From contig QZKK01000048.1 in NCBI GenBank assembly GCA_003599475.1, positions 1 to 27,069 of the forward strand: a stretch of DNA of 27,069 nucleotides, in the 5' to 3' direction. Of this stretch, positions 16,155 through 23,531 are shown piece by piece. Source of the stretch: Desulfobacteraceae bacterium (lineage in GTDB: Bacteria > Desulfobacterota > Desulfobacteria > Desulfobacterales > SURF-15). A program made the translations under genes and the position numbers. Within the stretch, counting starts at the first letter, position 1. Each line of letters begins with the position of its first letter. The notes beneath the pieces are model-generated. The model ran no database searches and had not been told where the DNA came from. It saw nothing but the letters and a program-made list of their open reading frames with translations.

Positions 16155-17300
16155 TCATCGTCGGGCGCCCGCTTTGCCGATCCTGCGTGCGCATGGGGCA
16201 GACTGATTCCGGCCGATTGCATCCAGTTCCTCGGTGATGTCGATGCCCACAGGACACCAGGTGATGCATCTTCCGCACCCGACACAACCGGAAGTCTCAA
16301 ACTGATCGATCCAACTCGCCAGCTTGTGCGCCATCCACTGGCGATAGCGGGATTTAACCGAAGATCGGATATATCCGCCGTGAATGTAGGAAAAATCCTT
16401 CGTAAAACATGAGTCCCATTTGCGCCGTCTCCCTGCATGCTTTCCCGTCAGGTCCGTCTCTTCCTCCACCGTCGTACAGAAGCAGGTAGGACAGACCATT
16501 GTGCAATTGGCGCACGAAAGACATCTGGCAGCCGCATCATCCCAGCGCGGATGCTCCAAATTCCGGTAAAGCAGCTCTTTGACATGAGTTGTATCGAGCA
16601 TGCGCCCCATGCTCCCGGAAGCCTGTTTGAGCAACTGCTCACCGGCCTCCACTTCGTCCGTTTCCGCCGGACGATGGGGGACATCCTCCATCATCTCTTC
16701 CCCTTTGCTGCTTCCTGTTTCTACCAGAAAGTAATGTTGATTATCCTGGAGGATCTCCGTTAAGGCCAGATCGAACGCTCCGGATACTTTCGGGCCGGAT
16801 TTCATGGAAGCGCAAAAACAAGTCCCTCCGGGTTTCGTACAGTTTGCCGCTAGAATAAAGGCATCCTGGCGTCTCGATTGATAAGTCGGATCGATAAAGG
16901 GACCTTCCAAAAAAACTTTGTCCTGAACCGAAATGGCCTTCAGGTCACAGCCGCGAACACCGATAAATGCATACTTCGGCGTTTCTTTTTCTTCCTCTAT
17001 GATTTCTAAATCGTTCTCGTTCCGCCGGGCGCACCATAATTTTTTCGATGAAGGATGCAGGAATTTCTTCCACGAATGAGGACCGGCCGCATACTCGAAC
17101 ATCGCTGCATGCTCCAGTTTTACGAGGCGATAAGTCCCTGCCGCCTGTCGATCTGTCCAGCCTACCGGCAATTCGGAGGTAGAAGCGAGGGAATCATAGA
17201 TAATCGCACCGTCACGAATCCTCGGCCCGATCAACTGGAACCCCCGGGAATTGAGAACGTTAAAAAGTATATCGAGCGACTTACTGTCAATTACCTGCAT
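16155..17300 (-). CDS. hydB: Hydrogenase beta subunit, 4Fe-4S dicluster protein
   Basis: This 381-residue iron-sulfur protein is of the sulfhydrogenase beta-subunit type. The N-terminal half has the conserved [20 protein letters not shown] and further cysteines ([11 protein letters not shown]). The C-terminal half has two ferredoxin-type motifs, [14 protein letters not shown] near residue 265 and [14 protein letters not shown] near residue 345. It links the flavin subunit to the small subunit or to a soluble carrier. It is the first gene of the operon and follows AAGGAGCG. Only 55 bases separate it from the upstream secreted-protein gene on the same strand, and no terminator is visible in this gap. 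The operon may therefore be read from the sigma-54 promoter at 17839-17853. Confidence 0.92.
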   Translation of the reverse strand: MQVIDSKSLDILFNVLNSRGFQLIGPRIRDGAIIYDSLASTSELPVGWTDRQAAGTYRLVKLEHAAMFEYAAGPHSWKKFLHPSSKKLWCARRNENDLEIIEEEKETPKYAFIGVRGCDLKAISVQDKVFLEGPFIDPTYQSRRQDAFILAANCTKPGGTCFCASMKSGPKVSGAFDLALTEILQDNQHYFLVETGSSKGEEMMEDVPHRPAETDEVEAGEQLLKQASGSMGRMLDTTHVKELLYRNLEHPRWDDAAARCLSCANCTMVCPTCFCTTVEEETDLTGKHAGRRRKWDSCFTKDFSYIHGGYIRSSVKSRYRQWMAHKLASWIDQFETSGCVGCGRCITWCPVGIDITEELDAIGRNQSAPCARRIGKAGARR

Positions 17301-17355
17301 ATCTGACGCTCCTTATCTATGGAAATGGAAAGCATAAAAACCGATCGATAAAGGG

Positions 17356-17787
17356 TCATTTCTGAAGCGAGTGAATATTTCCGGTTTGTTTATCGATGAG
17401 CACGCGCTCGGCCATTGTACCTTTTGGGCCGCGGATTTCGGTCGAATAGTAGGTGCCGTTGTCTTTCATATCCCCCATCCGGTAGCCGCCGGAATAACGG
17501 CCGCTCATGTAATCCCGAGCGAGGTTTTCGGCCGTGCCGCGGGTCATCGGGGAGCGGTTGCCGTATGAGGGCTGCCCGAAATCATGATGCCCGTATCCCC
17601 CGCCGGACCCCATGCCGCCGTCCATATATCCTCCTCCTGCGCCGCCGCCGTAACCCATACTGCCGCCCACATTTCCTCCTCCCATTCCACCTCCGTGTCC
17701 GCCGCCCATCGCTGCCGCATATGAAGATGCAAGAATGAAGGATAAGATTGCGATAATTAAGCCCGGTGCCAATTTGTTTCGTCTCAT
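17356..17787 (-). CDS. Secreted Gly-rich protein with a PepSY-like C-terminus
   Basis: The product has 143 residues, starting at an ATG behind AAAGGAGGGAGAA; an open frame upstream to 18012 lacks such a site and would cross the promoter. A signal peptide (residues 1-26, ending ASSYAAA) leads into a very Gly/Met/His-rich segment of about 55 residues, made of short GGG-containing units. The C-terminal 60 residues (NLARDYMSGRYSG, STEIRGPKGTMAERVLIDK) resemble a single PepSY-like unit with a DKQTGNI ending. Such small exported proteins are common around respiratory and stress genes in anaerobes, but their role is unknown. A sigma-54 promoter lies about 50 bases upstream. Confidence 0.8.
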   Translation of the reverse strand: MRRNKLAPGLIIAILSFILASSYAAAMGGGHGGGMGGGNVGGSMGYGGGAGGGYMDGGMGSGGGYGHHDFGQPSYGNRSPMTRGTAENLARDYMSGRYSGGYRMGDMKDNGTYYSTEIRGPKGTMAERVLIDKQTGNIHSLQK

Positions 17788-17838
17788 TTCTCCCTCCTTT
17801 TTTGAAGTTGATTTTGGCTGAAACCGTTCACTGATTGA

Positions 17839-17853
17839 GCAATATATGTGCCA
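17839..17853 (-). promoter_or_regulatory. Sigma-54 (-24/-12) promoter facing the Gly-rich protein gene and possibly the hydrogenase operon
   Basis: On the minus strand TGGCAC-ATATA-TTGC matches the sigma-54 consensus with exact GG-N10-GC spacing. The predicted start is near 17827, leaving a leader of about 40 bases with a strong ribosome site. Just upstream on the same strand two CAATGTG units stand side by side, the second running into the -24 box. Confidence 0.85.
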
Positions 17854-18032
17854 CATTGTCACATTGGTACACATATCCAACCGTTGTCCCTTTGAGAGAA
17901 TGATCGGTTTCTGAAATCCGGGGGCATATTCCAAGCATCGAGATGCAAGGTGCGCAATTTTTATCCAAAAATTGGTGAAACGCGAAAAAGAGCGTGTACT
18001 TTTTACCCGCAAAGCAAAACCATTCCGTCAGG

Positions 18033-18053
18033 GTTAACCTGTAAACCGTTAAC
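18033..18053. promoter_or_regulatory. Paired GTTAAC sites, candidate activator site
   Basis: Two GTTAAC palindromes at 18033-18038 and 18048-18053 are 15 bases apart, 30-50 bases ahead of the plus-strand sigma-54 promoter. Sigma-54 promoters need an upstream activator, usually bound to paired sites. This pair is closer than usual, so the role is a guess. Confidence 0.25.
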
Positions 18054-18082
18054 TGCAATGCCTGCAGATGAATTCCACAGCG

Positions 18083-18097
18083 TGGCATATCGTTTGC
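18083..18097 (+). promoter_or_regulatory. Sigma-54 (-24/-12) promoter of the phosphatase-kinase-histidine kinase operon
   Basis: TGGCAT-ATCGT-TTGC has the exact GG-N10-GC spacing. An 18-base stretch around it (GTGGCATATCGTTTGCAT) is repeated without change at 22395-22412. The predicted transcription start near 18108 leaves only a short leader ahead of the phosphatase gene. Confidence 0.85.
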
Positions 18098-18116
18098 ATC
18101 TCCAGGACGTCATGGA

Positions 18117-18908
18117 TTGCGAAAACCGGACACAGCCGCTGTGATACTCAAGAACCTCGATTTTTTTGACATTTCGAATATCGGACTGAAACGGGCGCGG
18201 AATGAAGATTCATACTTGTCTCTGAGTTTTCCGACCGTTCAAGCCGGCGATAAGCAAGGAGGTTATCTCTTTGCGGTCGCTGATGGAATCGGGGGAAACG
18301 GATGCGGGGATCTGGCCAGCCGGATGACCTGCCAGGAATTAAAGGCATTTTTCAATGCGCCTTGGATCGATCTGGTGCCGGAGCGATCCGAAAAGAGGAT
18401 CGACAGGCTTTTCCATTCGATCGACAGGAAATTGAGACGGCATGCGGTTCAAAATCCGGCCTGTACACATATGGGAACCACACTCTCAGTACTGGTACTG
18501 TTTGAAAACTTCGGAGTTATGGCCCACGTGGGGGACAGTCGTATCTACCGTTTGCGGGAGGCCAGGCTGGTGCAGCTTACCACCGACCACACGTTCGTGC
18601 AGGATATGATTGCAGAAGGGGATTTGACTCCCGAGTCCGCAAAAACCCATCCCTTCAGAAATATGCTCACCCGCGCCGTAGGAACCCAAGAGACTCTGGA
18701 GGAGATCCAAACCCGTATTTTGGATATTGCCGCCGGCGACCGCTTTCTGCTTTCCTCGGACGGACTTCACAATATGGTATCGGATCTGCAGATTGCATCC
18801 ACGCTGAAGGGCGGCATCGACCCAAGAGATTCTGCGGAGCATCTGCTCGCTGCGGCCTTGGAGAAGGGCGGCAACGATAATGTGACCATCATCGTGGTCC
18901 ATCTATAA
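18117..18908 (+). CDS. PP2C-type Ser/Thr protein phosphatase
   Basis: This is a metal-dependent phosphatase of the bacterial Stp/PrpC type, about 263 residues. Motifs in order are KRARNEDSYL (first metal Asp), VADGIGGNGCG (DGxGG), GTTLSVLV, AHVGDSRIYR, TTDHTFV, LTRAVGT, FLLSSDGLHNMV and GGNDNVTIIVV; all metal-binding aspartates are present. The start is uncertain. TTG at 18117 has AGGA nine bases upstream, but that lies right at the predicted sigma-54 transcription start; GTG at 18141 would give 255 residues and lacks a ribosome site. It is probably cytoplasmic and counters the kinase encoded 24 bases downstream. The divergent gene on the other side also has a sigma-54 promoter. Confidence 0.92.
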   Translation: MRKPDTAAVILKNLDFFDISNIGLKRARNEDSYLSLSFPTVQAGDKQGGYLFAVADGIGGNGCGDLASRMTCQELKAFFNAPWIDLVPERSEKRIDRLFHSIDRKLRRHAVQNPACTHMGTTLSVLVLFENFGVMAHVGDSRIYRLREARLVQLTTDHTFVQDMIAEGDLTPESAKTHPFRNMLTRAVGTQETLEEIQTRILDIAAGDRFLLSSDGLHNMVSDLQIASTLKGGIDPRDSAEHLLAAALEKGGNDNVTIIVVHL

Positions 18909-18932
18909 AATGATGATCACAGGATTGTCCGT

Positions 18933-20678
18933 ATGAATGCGAGTGAGAAAAAACAAAAAACGGATTTGGCCCCGGGGATGATTCTCGATCAGAATTACCA
19001 GATCATCAAGCTGGTCGGCGAAGGAGGAATGGGATCCGTATACAGAGCCTACGACATGCGTCTGGATCTGGAAGTCGCCATCAAGGTGATATCCTCGAAA
19101 TTTGAAAAGACACTGGATGACACACAGTCTGAAAGTGTCTTGAAGCGTTTTGAAGCCGAAGCGAGGATCGCCGCAAAAATCGATCATCCGAATGTCATCC
19201 GGATTTACGGCTTTAAACGGGAAAGCATCGCTCTCGACGTCAACAGGTGCGAGGTCGATTACCTCATCATGGAGCTTCTCACCGGACGGACTCTGCGCAA
19301 CACCATGGATGTGAGCGGATTCGAGCACGAAAAAGAGATCAGGGATTGGATCATGAAGTATATGATACCGATTCTTGAAGGCTTGCAGAAAGTCCACGCC
19401 AGCGGAATCGTCCACCGGGATATAAAACCTGAAAATTTTCTCATGAAAGGAGAAGTGCCGAAGCTGGCCGACTTCGGATTGTCGATGGGTCGGGACCTGC
19501 CATCGGTGACCGGGTCGGTTGCGGATATATTCGGATCGATGAATTACATGGCTCCCGAACAGTTCTACAACTTCAGCATGGCCAGGGAGCCGGCGGACAT
19601 CTATTCGATCGGTAAGATTCTTTATGAGGTTGTCGAAGGAAAGATTTCGGAAAAAGCCAAGCCGTTCAAACAGGCAAAGCTGTCCAATTCGGATACCGAA
19701 TTCCTCCAGGCCCTGAACAGGGTGATCATGGATGCTACGGATGAAAACCCGAACCTGCGGATTCCTTCTGTCGATGTGCTTAAGGAGCGGCTGATGGGAT
19801 TGCTCTACTGCGGTGATAGAGTTCAGCCTGCTGATCGAAAACCGGTATGGATTCTGAAAAAAATCGCATGGGCGTCAGCAGCCCTATCGTTTCTTACTGT
19901 GGCGACGATCCTCTTTTCGTCCGGTCATCTATCGATATTTCCACCGGCTTACGACCCCCATGAGGTTCAATCCCCGGTACAGGAAGAACTGGAATCGATC
20001 AAACAGACTCCGACTCCTGAAAATCTGAAGCAGACCCTTCAGGCCCGGGACAACTCGGTCCTTCATCTCATTCCACCGGCTGAATTGGAGCTTCAAGATG
20101 CCGAAATTCTCGGCCGCGCAAAGGTTGTTTTAAAACCGTTCTATATGGCCGAAAGCCCCGTGACCAATCAACAGTTCGTAATGTTTCTCAATCAGATCAT
20201 CGACCGCATCGAAGTGAAAGAAAGTTCCGTCTACCTGGACGGAACACTGGTTCTGAAACTAAGTGAAAAAATCCGCGGGTACAAGCCGATCGGCTTTGAA
20301 AACGGCCGTTTTGTCCTGAATAATCCGATGCATTCTGCCTGCGCCGTTTTGCTGGTTACCGGATACGGGGCCGAAGCCTATGCAAAACACCACGGCGTGA
20401 GGTTGCCGAGTGCACAGGAGTGGTTTTACGTGATGCTGACCAACAACAGAGACAAAGAGCGGATCCCGTTGCCGACGCCCGTCATCAACTACAAACAGGA
20501 TAAATACGGTCTGAGAGGCGTCAACCAACTGGGCGAATGGGGCAAAAGCAACTCGGCAGGGCTTGTCTTACTGGGGCAGAACCCGTCGAGTATGATCGAA
20601 GGAGAGTTCATCGTGGAAAAAACGATCGAGAAGTACTTTACGGACACCGGGTTTCGAATCGCGCTGGATGCCGGTTGA
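18933..20678 (+). CDS. Membrane Ser/Thr protein kinase with an extracytoplasmic FGE/SUMF-like domain
   Basis: The 581-residue protein combines a complete eukaryotic-type kinase domain (residues about 20-290), one membrane segment (309-331) and a C-terminal formylglycine-generating-enzyme-like domain (about 380-581). Kinase motifs are GEGGMGSVY (29-37), AIK with Lys51, HRDIKPEN (161-168), DFG (180-182) and MAPEQF. The outer domain has MAESPVTNQQFVMFLNQI, VRLPSAQEWFYVML and the closing DTGFRIALDAG. No catalytic cysteine pair of true FGE enzymes is visible, so it is more likely a sensing or binding domain of the C-type-lectin-like fold. The probable role is a sensor kinase paired with the adjacent PP2C phosphatase. 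The start follows AGGA. The downstream histidine kinase gene begins 9 bases after the stop. Confidence 0.93.
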   Translation: MNASEKKQKTDLAPGMILDQNYQIIKLVGEGGMGSVYRAYDMRLDLEVAIKVISSKFEKTLDDTQSESVLKRFEAEARIAAKIDHPNVIRIYGFKRESIALDVNRCEVDYLIMELLTGRTLRNTMDVSGFEHEKEIRDWIMKYMIPILEGLQKVHASGIVHRDIKPENFLMKGEVPKLADFGLSMGRDLPSVTGSVADIFGSMNYMAPEQFYNFSMAREPADIYSIGKILYEVVEGKISEKAKPFKQAKLSNSDTEFLQALNRVIMDATDENPNLRIPSVDVLKERLMGLLYCGDRVQPADRKPVWILKKIAWASAALSFLTVATILFSSGHLSIFPPAYDPHEVQSPVQEELESIKQTPTPENLKQTLQARDNSVLHLIPPAELELQDAEILGRAKVVLKPFYMAESPVTNQQFVMFLNQIIDRIEVKESSVYLDGTLVLKLSEKIRGYKPIGFENGRFVLNNPMHSACAVLLVTGYGAEAYAKHHGVRLPSAQEWFYVMLTNNRDKERIPLPTPVINYKQDKYGLRGVNQLGEWGKSNSAGLVLLGQNPSSMIEGEFIVEKTIEKYFTDTGFRIALDAG

Positions 20679-20687
20679 CGCGGCAAA

Positions 20688-21740
20688 ATGCTTATCAAGA
20701 AAGCGCAAATCGGTCGAAGGCAAGCAGTTGCCGGGTTATTCTCAAAACCCGGTTATCTGTTCGCGGTTACGATTCTCTCCATATTCTTTTCCGAATCCTT
20801 GGTCATGCTGTTCTTATCGAAAGTCCGAACCGTTTCGTTCTTCCGTTTGACGATGCTGGATGGATCGATCCTGTCCGTGGTCCTGTTTCCGATCCTATAT
20901 TTCCTCATTTTCAAACCCATGAGAACCCACCTCGATGAAAGAAGGAAGATGGAGGCTTCGCTCCAAAAAACGCGTGATGAGTTGGAATCGAAGGTAAAGG
21001 ATCGAACCGCAGAGCTCCTGATAAAAAACGAGGAGCTGAAGCGGCGGACCCGACAGCTCGGGAGGCTATCCCTTGAGCTGACGATGGCAGAGGAGCGGGA
21101 ACGCCGGCGGATCGCCGAAATGCTGCATGACAATCTCCAACAGTTGCTGGTCGGGGCTAAGATCGGGCTGGAAATTATCGGTCAGCGCATCGTCCCGGCT
21201 CATAAGAAGGAAATCGATCCGGTCCATGAGCTGATCGTAAAATCGATTCGATCCGTACGCTCTCTGACCTGCGAACTTTCACCCTCTGCCTTACAATATG
21301 GTGAATTCTCCGAAGCGCTGAAATGGTTGGCCAGATGGATGCAGGAGAGGTTCGGCCTTGAGGTCGAACTGAACCTGAATTCGAAGCTCGATCCGAAGAA
21401 TGAAAGCCTATCGGTCCTGCTCTTTCATTCTGTCCGGGAGCTGCTGTTCAATGTGGTGAAACATGCCGGAACAAAATCGGCGCACATCGAAATGGATAAG
21501 GCAGAAGGAAGGCTGCGTATCCTCGTCCGGGATGAGGGAGCCGGGTTCGATCCTGCAAGACTATGGGACAATCTGCCGGGCGGCACCGGATACGGACTCT
21601 ATTCCATTCGCGAAAGAATGGAATGTATAGGCGGACATCTGGATGTAGAGAGTGCTCCAGGCAGGGGATCGACTTTCACTTTGATCGCCGCTTCAGAGGA
21701 AACTGAAGACACTAAGGGCAAGGGAAAAGCGACTCCGTAA
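20688..21740 (+). CDS. Membrane histidine kinase, NarX/DegS-like (HisKA_3)
   Basis: This 350-residue kinase has two N-terminal membrane segments (about 22-44 and 60-76) joined by a short outer loop of about 15 residues. A charged coiled coil (residues about 83-135) follows. The dimerisation box contains the phosphate-accepting His147 in RRRIAEMLHDNLQQLLV, the usual HisKA_3 motif. The ATP-binding domain has the N-box (VRELLFNVVKHAG), DEGAGFDPARL, GYGLYSIRERM and GRGSTFTL. Kinases of this type usually phosphorylate NarL-type regulators, but no response regulator follows. The outer loop is too small for a ligand-binding domain, so the input may come from the membrane or from the co-encoded kinase/phosphatase pair. 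Confidence 0.92.
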   Translation: MLIKKAQIGRRQAVAGLFSKPGYLFAVTILSIFFSESLVMLFLSKVRTVSFFRLTMLDGSILSVVLFPILYFLIFKPMRTHLDERRKMEASLQKTRDELESKVKDRTAELLIKNEELKRRTRQLGRLSLELTMAEERERRRIAEMLHDNLQQLLVGAKIGLEIIGQRIVPAHKKEIDPVHELIVKSIRSVRSLTCELSPSALQYGEFSEALKWLARWMQERFGLEVELNLNSKLDPKNESLSVLLFHSVRELLFNVVKHAGTKSAHIEMDKAEGRLRILVRDEGAGFDPARLWDNLPGGTGYGLYSIRERMECIGGHLDVESAPGRGSTFTLIAASEETEDTKGKGKATP

Positions 21741-21866
21741 TCAATTCTGTTTAAATCTGCTCGATACGGTGTTTGTTGATTTTACAGGAAGTTGACCGCC
21801 GGATCCACCTTCATCTGGCTATGCCCATTGTGCGTGCACGTGTCCGGGCTGGGTATCGTTGTGTTG

Positions 21867-21895
21867 TTGACTTATAGTCCACGATTTAGTTTAAT
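21867..21895 (+). promoter_or_regulatory. Sigma-70-like promoter of the antitoxin gene
   Basis: TTGACT at 21867-21872, a 17-base spacer and TTTAAT at 21890-21895 make a good promoter. The predicted start near 21902 leaves a leader of about 75 bases that contains three tandem repeats. Confidence 0.5.
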
Positions 21896-21930
21896 TTTGG
21901 ATACGAAAGGCCGCCAAACGCTGACAAGAT

Positions 21931-21978
21931 CAAATCGGGTGTAAGGCAAATCGGGTGTAAGGCAAATCGGGTGTAAAA
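21931..21978 (+). repeat. Three tandem 16-base repeats directly before the antitoxin start
   Basis: The unit CAAATCGGGTGTAAGG occurs at 21931-21946, again unchanged at 21947-21962, and at 21963-21978 with AA at the end. The last copy touches the ATG of the antitoxin gene. Phd-type antitoxins bind repeated sites at their own promoter, so this may be an operator array; slippage during replication could also explain it. No conventional ribosome site is left ahead of the start. Confidence 0.85.
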
Positions 21979-22212
21979 ATGATAAGTGTAAACGTACATG
22001 AAGCCAAAACGCATCTGTCACGATACCTGGAACGAGTTGCTGCCGGAGAAGAAATCCTCATTTCAAAAGCCGGCAAACCGATGGCCAAGCTGGTCCCGCT
22101 AACCAAACCTCAAGCCGATCGGGTCCCCGGGCTCGATAAAGGGGTGATCCAAGTGCCTGATGATTTTGACGCCCCTTTACCGGACAGCGTGCTCAAGCTG
22201 TTCGAATCATGA
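21979..22212 (+). CDS. Phd/YefM family antitoxin
   Basis: This 77-residue antitoxin has the family pattern MISVNVHEAKTHLSRYLERV, then GEEILISKAGKPMAKLVPL. Its C-terminal part (DKGVIQVPDDFDAPLPDSVL) is the segment that normally wraps a VapC-type PIN-domain toxin. The N-terminal part binds DNA and represses its own operon. The stop codon overlaps an ATG (ATGA) that should start the toxin gene, but that frame ends after 13 codons, so the antitoxin is orphaned. It may still neutralise related toxins elsewhere in the genome. Confidence 0.92.
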   Translation: MISVNVHEAKTHLSRYLERVAAGEEILISKAGKPMAKLVPLTKPQADRVPGLDKGVIQVPDDFDAPLPDSVLKLFES

Positions 22213-22250
22213 AAATCTTATTGGATTCAATTATCACAGCTGCACCATGA
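22209..22250 (+). pseudogene. Remnant of a VapC-type PIN toxin gene (13 codons)
   Basis: The frame overlapping the antitoxin stop reads MKILLDSIITAAP and then TGA. MKILLD is the usual beginning of PIN-domain toxins partnered with Phd-type antitoxins, where TH and then a hydrophobic helix should follow. No PIN continuation was noticed in the next 150 bases, so most of the gene seems to have been deleted rather than merely frameshifted. Confidence 0.6.
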
Positions 22251-22395
22251 ATCTTATCCGATGTGAATTTTTTATCCGCTCATTTGTTAAGACTTAAAAT
22301 ACCGGCTGTTTTTTGCGCGTCTAACCGGATTCGCATCGGCTGTGCTCACCAGATAAAAGAATCAGTTCGAGCACTTACAGATTGGTACCGCAATG

Positions 22396-22410
22396 TGGCA
22401 TATCGTTTGC
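22396..22410 (+). promoter_or_regulatory. Sigma-54 (-24/-12) promoter of the GX3-repeat protein gene
   Basis: TGGCAT-ATCGT-TTGC has exact GG-N10-GC spacing and lies in an 18-base block identical to that at 18082-18099. CAATG stands directly before the -24 region, as it does in the promoter at 17839-17853. The predicted start near 22421 gives a leader of about 45 bases with an AGGAGG ribosome site. Confidence 0.85.
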
Positions 22411-22465
22411 ATTGCTTATGGATACGCAGGGAGAGGCGGAAAGGTACATTGCAGGAGGCACGATC

Positions 22466-22813
22466 ATGAGAAAAAGTTCAGCATATTATTCGTTAATCTT
22501 TCTTCTGGCATTCGGGCTTATTGCCTACCCGGCATCGGCCCAGATGATGAATCCACAGGCAAGCGAACGGGGGATTTCCCAATCCACCGATCCCGGTTTT
22601 TCCAAAGGTTACGAAAAGGGTTATCAAGAAGGGTTTAATGCGGGATTCGACAAGGGCCGGGCTGAAGCACTCGATCGAACCGATGGGTCCGCTGAGGTGA
22701 GGGGTTTCAGGGGCTCGGATGAGACCCCGAAGAGAGGTGCCCCTGATACCAGCGGCGGAAGATGGTACGTTCCCGGTGTCGATTCCGACGTCGATCAGGG
22801 AGGACCTGATTGA
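22466..22813 (+). CDS. Small secreted protein with a GX3 repeat
   Basis: The product has 115 residues, with the ATG behind AGGAGG; the frame is open further upstream to 22382 but would cross the sigma-54 promoter. A signal peptide (residues 1-25, ending PASA) is followed by a striking repeat with glycine every fourth residue from 44 to 64 (GFSKGYEKGYQEGFNAG and on to FDKG), with an aromatic residue after most glycines. This suggests a tightly packed helix pair, as in the GX3 motif of Yae1-like proteins, here in an exported protein. The C-terminus is polar with Gly and Pro (GAPDTSGGRWYVPG). No function is known. It shares its promoter type with the signalling operon at 18.1 kb. Confidence 0.78.
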   Translation: MRKSSAYYSLIFLLAFGLIAYPASAQMMNPQASERGISQSTDPGFSKGYEKGYQEGFNAGFDKGRAEALDRTDGSAEVRGFRGSDETPKRGAPDTSGGRWYVPGVDSDVDQGGPD

Positions 22814-22892
22814 ACCCGAAAAGTTTTCCATAAAAGGGAATCTGAAAAAGAAACAACGAAAACGTTTTACTACTAACCGCTCCTCTCCTTCT

Positions 22893-22931
22893 CTCCTTCA
22901 CCGGTCCGACATGTCCGGATCGGTGAAGGAG
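22893..22931. terminator. Strong hairpin between convergent genes
   Basis: CTCCTTCACCG (22893-22903) pairs perfectly with CGGTGAAGGAG (22921-22931), and the stem continues inward for about five more pairs around a seven-base loop. There is no T-run on either side. It lies between the end of the GX3-repeat gene and the end of the minus-strand acetyltransferase gene, so it could stop or stabilise either transcript. Confidence 0.5.
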
Positions 22932-23012
22932 CCTGCCGCTTTCGGGTGCACCGGCTGCGAATGGAGCGCCTGGATTATGTGGAGGGCGTCCGGTGAATCC
23001 TACGGCCCGGTC

Positions 23013-23531
23013 TCAAAAGAATCTCGCGATCTCCTTCATCGAGAGGAAGAGGTGAAATTGGTCATGGGGCAAGGAGACAAAGCCGAATCTCTGATAGAAC
23101 TGCCGAGCTTTCCGGTCTCGGGCGTTCAGGACCATGGCGGCGATTCCGATCTCCTCTGCCAGCCTCAGACTCCGGTGCATTGCGTCCATGAGCAGATCGC
23201 CGCCCAAGCCCAGGCCCTGAGCTGAGCTGTCAACGGCGAGTCTACCGAGCAGAACCACAGGGATGGGAAGCTGTCGAGGAAGGCGGCGACGTTGATCCTC
23301 ACCGATCTCGTCGAATTCCACCGCTCCGCTGGAAAGGGAATAGAAGCCTTCAACCCGCTTCCGCCCCGACGGCACGGCCACGTAAGTTTGAGCGAGATTC
23401 CGTTTTTGATACTGGCCGGCAAGCCTCGAAATAAAGATGTTGAGATCCTGGACGCCACAATCGAAGCCATGGCGATCATGCAAAGAAGAGAGCTTCTCGA
23501 TCTGCCATATTGCTTCAGGGGCATGAGGCAT
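23013..23531 (-). CDS. GNAT acetyltransferase toxin (TacT/AtaT-like)
   Basis: This 172-residue acetyltransferase has the pattern of GNAT toxins that acetylate aminoacyl-tRNA and halt translation. The N-terminal IEKLSSLHDRHGFDCGVQDL is characteristic, as is AQTYVAVPSG. The acetyl-CoA loop reads LGRLAVDSSAQGLGLGGDLL, and the catalytic tyrosine is in ARQFYQRFGF. Nothing essential seems to be missing. It overlaps the antitoxin gene by 17 bases and follows it, as usual for this type II pair. The activity is family knowledge; the tRNA target is unknown. Confidence 0.9.
   Translation of the reverse strand: MPHAPEAIWQIEKLSSLHDRHGFDCGVQDLNIFISRLAGQYQKRNLAQTYVAVPSGRKRVEGFYSLSSGAVEFDEIGEDQRRRLPRQLPIPVVLLGRLAVDSSAQGLGLGGDLLMDAMHRSLRLAEEIGIAAMVLNARDRKARQFYQRFGFVSLPHDQFHLFLSMKEIARFF

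Noticed and set aside
17788..18012. N-terminal extension of the Gly-rich secreted protein
   Set aside because: It would cross the sigma-54 promoter and place the signal peptide in the middle of the protein. The ATG at 17787 has a strong ribosome site.
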